Below, in pieces: positions 56,856-64,000 of a stretch of DNA of 64,000 nucleotides (positions within the stretch are counted from its first letter, which is position 1; each line of letters starts with the position of its first letter). Source of the DNA: Cheiracanthium punctorium. Its lineage: Eukaryota; Arthropoda; Arachnida; Araneae; Cheiracanthiidae. The position numbers and the translations under genes are program-made. The notes under the pieces are model-generated. The model saw only the letters and a list, made by a program, of their open reading frames with translations. It had not been told where the DNA came from and did not search any database. The stretch lies in NCBI GenBank assembly GCA_038373885.1, contig JAWZYV010011911.1:1-64000 (forward strand). Direction: 5' to 3'.

Positions 56856-59690
56856 AGACATTTTCCAATACCATTCAAGTCCATCACAGATGAAGGATCT
56901 ATGACGTCAAATGCTTTAAGATACGTAAAAATTACGCCCCAATTTTAACGCATTTATCCCTGCTCTTTTTTTAACACAAGGAGGTGATATTTCCATTAAA
57001 ACTTTCTATAGAAATAAAGCTATTTAGAATCGCTTTAATTGTGACAGAACGCAGTTGCGGAGTTTTCACATTTCACGCATTTTTTTTTAAATTTATGACG
57101 TCACTGTTTAACTGCCGTAAAAGATACCCCGGTTGGGTTAATTTAGATATTTCGCATAGTTTTCAAACGGTATCTTATTAAAACTTACAAAGACGTTGAA
57201 AACCATGTTTGCTTTATATGTATATTACCGTTGTAGACTTGTGAAAGCACTGACATTTTCATTCTAACTTGGTCGTTTGTGGAACGCATCTCCCAAAGTG
57301 GCGGTAGATAGGCATTCAACATTTTCTTCCGTCTTTAGTACTTCTCTTTCGTTAGATAAAGGACCCTTGTGGATCCAACGTTAAAATAAAATTATGCTCG
57401 CAACATGCATATGTTATTAAACCTATAAACATTTTAAAATAAGCAACGGATTAAAATGCCACTAAAATAATAATAATCGTGAATTTCTTAGTTCACTTCT
57501 ATAGAAAGTTTTAATCAAAATATCGCCTCCTTCTGTTTTGGATTTATATTATTTATATTCGAGATTCAAAATATAATTTTACGACAAACGGGGATGTTTA
57601 ACCATGCCTAATTACATAATATGATAAGAAAATAGATCATAATAAATAATTTTGTATGAGAAAGGTATTTTAATTTTAATGTATAATTTAAGATATTTTC
57701 TAATTTTTGTGGAAAAGGAGGATTTATAAGCTATCGCTATATTGGATGCATAGATTTTTAAATTGGCACCGCTTGGATATTTTCCTCCTACGGTGAGATG
57801 AAATATTTTTCGATGCTAAATAGGCCAATCTTACAAAATTATGATTAAATTAAATATATGGAGAGAGCTCCCTTAATGGCAACCATTATGTGGAATGATT
57901 ATTGTTTATGCTAATGCGTAAATTGCAAAGAATCGCCCTAGAATATAAGGTCCCATTGGTTCAAAATTATCTAAGCTGTTTCTTTTAATCGAGTCTTGAA
58001 GAGGGAGAAGCGAATATAGATAGTATTGATATACGTAATAGGTAGTATTAGTAGATTTGTAAGGATAATATGAATAAATCACAATATACACATTAATAAA
58101 TATTTCATGAAATTAAGTGTTCTGTTTATCCTTTTCCAAGGGTTATCTTACAACCAACTAAACGATATGTAATTCTCATTTTTTTTTAGGTAATTTAAAC
58201 GTAGTACCCGCAGTAATTGAAACAGAGGAGGTTGCTTAAACTTTTTTTAAAAATGAACTTCTGTTTTTTCACATGCTGATGTGATTTTTAGTAAAATATT
58301 CGCTTCTTCCCGAATGAAGAACGGGTGCACAGCTATTTAAAAATAACGGTTCTAAATTGCATGGAGTGTCTGAGGTATTTAATACTACAGCTTGAACCTA
58401 AAAATCCTTATGATATCAGCAGAAATAAGACATTTTGAAAGTCAGGAGTTCTCTAAAACCGTTAAGCTTTTCAATTTTGAAAAGCTGAGTCACTATATGA
58501 CTGACTGAGTCATTATATTGCTATGATGCACTGACACTGAGTATTGCTATGATGCCAGGTTAGTAGTCATGACGCAATCTTTAAGTCAAGAGTCAAATAA
58601 TTTTGTTTTTTTTTAGATTCCACTTCACTGGAATTAGTTCGAATTGCACATGTAAAGAAAAGTTTCGTTTCCTGGCGTGCGAAGAACGTGCACGCAGCTA
58701 GTATGAAGTAAAGTTGAGCGTAGATCCAGTTCCTATAACTGCCAATAACATGACATTCAATTCAAATTTGCATAATCTAATTTAATAAACTATACATAAT
58801 ATATCCTTTGATACTCTTGTGGAAAGTACTTAAATTCATTTTGCGTAAATGAAAGAAAAATATAATAAATAAATAAACAAGTAATGAGAATATCAACAAA
58901 ATGAATGTTTCGTTTTTATGCATTTATGGTATGAATTTAAAAATGCATAGACTGTAGTTTGTAAATTAAAGCAAAAATCACTGTAAAAGTGATTCACAAG
59001 CATATTCTTTAAAGTGACAAAAATGTGACACAATTTTATTTGTTTTGAGAGATCCAGATTCCCTTATATAAATTTCTGGATTCGAAATCTGAACGTAATT
59101 TCTTTGAATTTAGTTGCTGATGCTAAGAGTGTGTTAAATAGTTGGAAATATACGGGCCTTAAATGTAAGAAATGTGCTGTTTTCCATGCAAGCTCCAACT
59201 ACAGGGCATTTTTAAATTATAATTTTTATTCGAAAGTCCTCTAACGCATCTCATGAATAATCTATATACCAAACGTTATAATTTCTTTCGGTTTAGCTAT
59301 AGGACCCTGTTTCCAGAGGAAGTTTAATCATAACCACTCTGAACAATACCTTTTGAGAAAATTTTTCAGATAACACTTTATTGTTTTAATAGCTAGTGAT
59401 TTTTTAAATTTTCAATTGCTTAAAAAATATGCATATTTTCCTATTTCACAGTTATTAATCCTCAACAACATTTAACGTAAAAACTGCGATATTAAATAAT
59501 AAAATAAAAATAAAATAATTTCTATGATATATGTATGAACAATATATTTGTTTATTATATTAATTTTCAGGTTACGTAAGCTGGCGGCTTTTATATTCTG
59601 CCCACAAAAACTAATTCGTTCTGATCAGAAATTTGATATGCATAATTAAAGTTTTAATTTAGTGGCTGATAATTGATAAGCTGTTTTAAA
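56856..59690. other. AT-rich stretch without recognised gene
   Basis: No gene or element end recognised. The small frames (56984-57181, 57906-58091) are not convincing. Confidence 0.45.
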
Positions 59691-59695
59691 GGCAG

Positions 59696-59770
59696 CTCTC
59701 TCTCTCTCTATATATATATAACTGCTATATATATATAATATATAACTGCATATATATATATGTAATATAT
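59696..59770. repeat. (CT)n / (TA)n microsatellite cluster
   Basis: CTCTCTCT followed by TATATATA, then ATATAACTGCA-type units repeated three times (near 59718, 59741 and 59767). A second (CT)n lies at 59905-59927. Confidence 0.85.
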
Positions 59771-59929
59771 AACTGCATTTAAAATTACGATCGGATTTTC
59801 CCCCCCATCTAAAAAAAGAGCTAAAATAGTTTATTTAAACTGTGAAAATAATTAAGATTTTTCCTTAATTTCGGTGCAAAAGAAACAAAAAAGAAATTAA
59901 AATTCCTCTCTCTCTCTCTCCTCTCTCTA

Positions 59930-60430
59930 TTGAATTCAATAAATATATAGAGGTTATTTAGTTTCTTCAATTAAAAATCTAGTTAAATTTAGAAAGCGTG
60001 AAGTTATTTTTCTCGAAAAAAAAATACACATGAATTAATACTGATAAGAAAATATATGGCTTTTGACCTTTGATAACTTGCAATGCTGGTGGAGTTTTGC
60101 AATAACACTCTTTTTTATTGAATAATCGTAGCAAAATAATATATGTTCTAACTAAAGATCTCCTACTAGATGTTGATGATTTTGAAATTTGCATATCATG
60201 TTTGAAATGGACAGCAGTTTTTTCCATTGTAAACAAGTGGCATTCAAGATTTGAAATTCAAAATTGTTAAATTCTGAAATATTTTTTTAAGTAACAAAAG
60301 TTAATCAATAATTCTCATTTTGCATGATTTAAAATGATGTACATTATCTATGGGTCTTGAAAAGGACACGTTCAAATTTGACTTACTTAAAACTTATATA
60401 CTGGTGTCCAGATGATCTGTGCGCAAAATA
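59930..60430. other. AT-rich stretch without recognised gene
   Basis: The frame 59979-60236 (minus) has no recognisable motif. Confidence 0.4.
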
Positions 60431-60869
60431 CAGGGTGTTTCATAATGATTGGGACAAACTTTAATGGAGGTTGGACAAGTAGTAAGGATTCAGAATCACA
60501 TAGCAAATTTGGGGTCTGAAACGTTATCTTCATGTAGCTTGTAATAATCACTGAAACCAGTGAAGAAATAATAGTGAATTTTCCGACACATTTTTGTCAC
60601 AAACGAATGAATCTGTCGTCTAAAACATATGAATAAAATTAATGATTTTAACATACTATTTGACCTCATAGTTTAAACTTTTGGAGACAAGCCCATTGTT
60701 TATGAAACTTGACTAAGGAATTAGACAACACTTAAACTAGTTTCACAAAGTGATTATTAACAGGTCAGTGAAAACGGCGTTTTGTTCTACACATTTATAT
60801 GTGATTCTGATACCTTAACACAATCTCTGCTTTCCCTCAAAATTTGTCCAATCATTATGGGACGCCTTG
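60431..60869. mobile_element. TA-flanked inverted-repeat MITE, CAGGGTGTTTCATAATGATT type
   Basis: Left end CAGGGTGTTTCATAATGATT and right end, reversed, CAAGGCGTCCCATAATGATT. TA lies outside both. The arms extend ~125 bp and share TTCAGAATCACATA-like and AATAATCAC words. 439 bp, no coding capacity. Relatives are at 63.2-63.9 kb. Confidence 0.75.
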
Positions 60870-62520
60870 TATAAAGGTCATGATATATCACACAATCTCA
60901 TTTTACACCACGAGGATTGGACACTATAATTGCTGGATATTCCTTTATAATATCATTTTTTTTTAAATCAAGATCAATTAATGAAGGATATTTTAAGTAG
61001 GCTTAATTTTGTAAAGAATTCGGAACTTGAAACGAACATGTATTGGTGCAGAACATCAAAATACTGATCCAGAATAGTTTTGTATTTTTCATTTTCGATT
61101 TAAATATCTTCTTTATTACTGCCACAGGTGAATTTTGCAGAATGTTTTGAGGGAATTGAGATTTAAAAAGAAATAAAATATGATTGTAATGATATTTTTT
61201 GTTGTTGTTGTTGAAGGAACAGATCACAAAAAAGCAATAACTTGATGATTTGGTGTTCAAAATAATTTTTTTTATTAAAATGGTGGGAATTTTTTCATAT
61301 TCAGGCAAGGTATGTAATTTTGAAAAATAATTACAAAAGAATTTATTCAATTTTGTTCTTCCAATTTTAGAATCATGTAACAAACCTTAACCCGGAATTC
61401 AAAGATAGTATAGTAAACTTATTTTATCGTTGAAATCTTTACAAAGGTTAAAATTCTTTAGCCACTAAAAATTGTATAAAAGGAAAATTTTAGCATTATA
61501 TAAATATAAGGAAAGCACTTTTTTTCTAGTGGTAAAATCAAGGATATTATCTTCAACTCTTTTCTTTACTTTTTCTTTTACACATCAAAAAATAACAATA
61601 TAAAAACTATTCCTAATTTTACTTACGAAAATCACGAAGTTCAGAAATGTTACATTTTGAAGAATAATTTTTAAACATACGAAAAGTTCCAAAAGTAATT
61701 CAGATAAAATCTTGAAAATTATCTCTTGACATTTTCATTAGCTTATCAAGACATGTTTACCAAATAACGAGAGAAAGAAAGATTCTACTGCTTTGAAGAT
61801 ACACATAATAAATGTTAGATTTTATCTTCGTATAAATTAAGAAGCAAGGATTGTAATTTATTTTTATTATTTTAATCTCTTCACTCTCTTACTTTATTAC
61901 ACTGCCTCTTCTTTTCTCATTGCCGTCTCCACCGCTTCTCTACCACCCTCTTATTCTTTTTCAACAAATCTTAATACTTTAGAATGTTGGTCGAAAAATA
62001 CTTAATTTCTCATTTGTGTTCAATTTGTAGTCTGCGAAATGTAGTGAATTGCAGTGTAAGGAAAGGAAAAATTTCTATAAAAATTTGAATGTTGGGCAAA
62101 TTATATTCTGTGTGCAAAGACTTTTCACGAAGCAAAAATTTTCTCAAATCTTCCTTTCAGACGAGGTTGGATTAAATTTTAGCAGAGTAAAATTTTTCAT
62201 TGCAGTGTGTAATTGCTCTGTAATCATCGTGTAATTAATGTATATCACTGCTAAGCTTGAAAATTAACAAAGAAGCAAAAGAAAGAAATGTGCAATTCAG
62301 TATGTCTGAAATAATGAGAATGTTTCGGTTCCGATTAAATTTCTATTCTATTCTATTCTTCGCTAATTTTATTTTGAAACCCCGTTAAGGACAGGCCCCC
62401 TTTTTTGTTTTCATTATTTCTTTTTGAATTCGGTCAATTTCATACTCATTTTATTATTATTCTTAGTTAATTTAATTTATAATTATCTGCTTATGTAACA
62501 TTTCTCAGCTAGCCATGTGA
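60870..62520. other. AT-rich stretch without recognised gene
   Basis: No gene recognised. The 126-codon minus frame at 61003-61383 is Lys/Asn/Phe-rich and lacks motifs. 61880-61965 is pyrimidine-rich (TCTTCACTCTCTTACTTTAT and similar). Confidence 0.45.
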
Positions 62521-62521
62521 C

Positions 62522-62560
62522 TTAACCCTTAACGCGCAGTGTTCCCGCTCTGGGAACACC
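62522..62560 (+). mobile_element. piggyBac-like left terminus
   Basis: TTAA then CCCTTAACGCGCAGTG, followed by a perfect hairpin GTGTTCCC / GGGAACAC (62539-62559). TTAACCCTT is the standard start of piggyBac-type elements. I found no matching right end before 64000, so the element may be truncated or extend outside. The following 62.57-62.85 kb is richer in GC but carries no recognisable transposase. Confidence 0.5.
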
Positions 62561-62900
62561 AAACTCTGACGTTTTGACTGTTGCCAGTCACGAAGAATAG
62601 ATTTGATCTCTATAAAAATAGTTGCGGGTGACATAGCTCCACGAGAATCCTTTAATTTTTAGTACGTCATTTCCCGTAAAAAAAAATGGTCACGATTATT
62701 TTTAACAGCACTGACATCTGCCGAAAAATAGAAGAATGCGAGAACAGCTGTATAGATTGCCCAATGCTGAAAAAAGGGCAGCCGTTTCCATCGCTCGACT
62801 TAACTACCAGCAAGATGGCGGAAGATCGCAACGTTCATCGCGTGCCACAGATCTAGAGACCCTTTTTTTGACGACAGCTGGCATGTTCAAAGTTGTTTCT

Positions 62901-63122
62901 GCATACCACAATAATGAGGAAATGTGATTTGATAAACGTTTATATTCAATGATTTAATTTGCAGATACTTTTTCTCATCCACAACGTCACTTTTATATGT
63001 AGTTCCATTAAAAAAAATGAATGTGATTTTTGAATTGATAACATGAGAAAAAAGTATTTGCAAATACTACTGTCGGAGGGAAACGTTTATGAAATCATAT
63101 TTCCTCATTTTTGTGGGATGCC
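62901..63122. repeat. Inverted repeat, ~90-bp arms
   Basis: Left GCATACCACAATAATGAGGA, TGTGATTTGATAAACGTTT and TTTGCAGATACTTTTTCTCA. Right, reversed, GCATCCCACAAAAATGAGGA, ATGATTTCATAAACGTTT and TTTGCAAATACTTTTTTCTC. Probably a decayed foldback or MITE. Confidence 0.7.
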
Positions 63123-63145
63123 GAAGTAATTTTTCTTCTCTTAAT

Positions 63146-63172
63146 ATATGTATATATATATATATATATATA
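63146..63172. repeat. (TA)n microsatellite
   Basis: TA-rich run of about 25 bases. Confidence 0.85.
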
Positions 63173-63179
63173 AGAAAAA

Positions 63180-63369
63180 TACATTAGTGTTTGATGAGCA
63201 AAGGTCGGAAAGTTCACTCTTTCTCAGCACTTGTTCCAAAGTGATTATTAACAGCTACATGTAGATAGCGTTTCCGACCGCACATTGCTGTGTGATTCTT
63301 ATTCCTTAATATGTGCACTGCCTCTCCTCATATTTTGTTCCTATATTTGTGGGGCAACCTGTATATATA
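63180..63369 (-). mobile_element. Half-element related to 60431-60869
   Basis: Reversed from its right edge: CAGGTTGCCCCACAAATATA, then AGAATCACACAGCAATGTGC, GGTCGGAAACGCTATCT and CATGTAGCTGTTAATAATCA. Only one arm is recognised. TA follows the end (63370-63371). Confidence 0.55.
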
Positions 63370-63387
63370 TAGATATATAGACGATCC

Positions 63388-63888
63388 TGAATCACATAGC
63401 AATGTGCGGCCGGAAGTGCCATCTTCATGCTCCTGTAAATAATGATTTTAGAAGACGTGTTGTAGTGTGCGTCTAATTTCTTAACAAAGTTTCATAAACA
63501 ATGGGATTTCCTCCGACAATTTCATCAATTTAATGAAAGAAAAAATTCTGAATGAACAATTTTTATCAAGGGCAATCGGTCAATGATGGATTACTTTTTG
63601 AAAAATCATGGTTGAATCTTTTACTTTTGCTATCACACGTCTTCTAAAGTGCTTGTTTACAGGTACATGAAGACGACGTTTCCGATCCCGCATTGCTATG
63701 TGATTCTGAACCGCCTTAGAGTATCCACACCTCCTAAAAGTTTGTACCCTAGTAGCAGAACTAGTTCAAAAAAGGTTTAAATTACGTTGGAAACACGTTT
63801 TTTGACGTTAAAAAACTTGTTTTAAACGTCTTTTGGACTAATTGTACTACTAGGGTAAAGCTAATTTCGAATCACAATGTACACCCTC
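63388..63888. mobile_element. Inverted-repeat element of the same family, with nested micro-element
   Basis: Left arm TGAATCACATAGCAATGTGC, GGAAGTGCCATCTTCATG and TTTTAGAAGACG. Right arm, reversed, AGAATCACATAGCAATGCGG, GGAAACGTCGTCTTCATG and CTTTAGAAGACG. The right end near 63880 (ACACCCT) fits the family terminus. The 109-bp micro-element at 63747-63855 interrupts the right arm. Confidence 0.55.
63747..63855. mobile_element. Micro-element, 109-bp near-palindrome with CCCTAGTAG ends
   Basis: Left end CCCTAGTAGCAGAACTAGTT and right end, reversed, CCCTAGTAGTACAATTAGTC. Both continue into CAAAA and GTTTAAA. TA lies on both sides (63745-63746, 63856-63857). Shares termini with the 68-bp copy at 27190-27257 and the large element at 48015-49695. 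No coding capacity. Confidence 0.68.
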
Positions 63889-64000
63889 CAAAAAAAGTAG
63901 TTGAGCAAGAGAGAAATTTCCTACCTTGGTTTCGTATATTAAAAATTATTTATCATAGAATATGAATTAGGCTATGTATAAATATGACTTTCCATATTTC

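Overview
This window reads as intergenic or intronic DNA from an animal, most likely an arthropod. It is strongly AT-rich, full of TA, TG/CA and poly-A/T tracts, and packed with eukaryotic transposable elements: Tc1, mariner-like, pogo/Tigger, hAT, TTAA-type and Helitron elements, tRNA-derived SINEs and a non-LTR retrotransposon fragment. A spider or other arachnid is plausible from the element mix, but the sequence does not prove it. No bacterial operon, CRISPR array, rRNA or convincing functional tRNA gene is visible. The only intact, recognisable protein genes are two Tc1 transposases. Two short open stretches, at 8.4-8.7 kb (minus) and 10.68-10.80 kb (plus), could be exons of unknown host genes, but the support is weak.

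Layout. 1-5.7 kb: a tRNA-SINE piece, an intact Tc1 element (1585-2993, minus), a broken Tc1 of another lineage, and two TTAA-flanked MITEs head to tail sharing one TTAA. 5.9-10.7 kb: old repeats with a recurring ~60-bp module, an 86-89-bp palindromic tandem repeat and a 173-bp tandem repeat ending in a hairpin. 11.7-16.4 kb: two non-autonomous Helitrons in tandem, filled with ~156-bp monomers; the first also carries a 620-bp higher-order repeat. 18-24.7 kb: a long-TIR element, mariner-type transposase relics and an element with a G/C-palindrome head. 27-36 kb: a hairpin micro-element, SINEs, a dead Tc1 with perfect TIRs, a Helitron carrying a SINE and another insertion, and a deleted mariner with a non-LTR fragment in its left TIR. 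39-43 kb: the second intact Tc1 (39016-40421, plus), inverted relative to the first, then a minus-strand Helitron related to the 31-kb copy. 45.9-56.9 kb: two TA-flanked elements with GGGGAAGG termini, a GTCAC-rich TIR element, a mariner relic, a pogo/Tigger relic and a hAT MITE. 60-64 kb: a cluster of inverted-repeat elements beginning CAGGGTGT, with a second micro-element nested in one of them.

How it fits together. The two Tc1 genes are the only plausible sources of active enzyme. The other elements are non-autonomous or dead and would need enzymes encoded elsewhere. Several nestings give relative ages: SINE in Helitron, 474-bp element in one Helitron copy with an empty site in the other, non-LTR in a mariner TIR, micro-element in a CAGGGTGT element. 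Most remaining DNA is AT-rich sequence with no recognisable gene. The less familiar items are a terminal-repeat family (CCCTARTAGCACA) spanning 67 bp to 1.7 kb, and the Helitron with satellite-like higher-order organisation.
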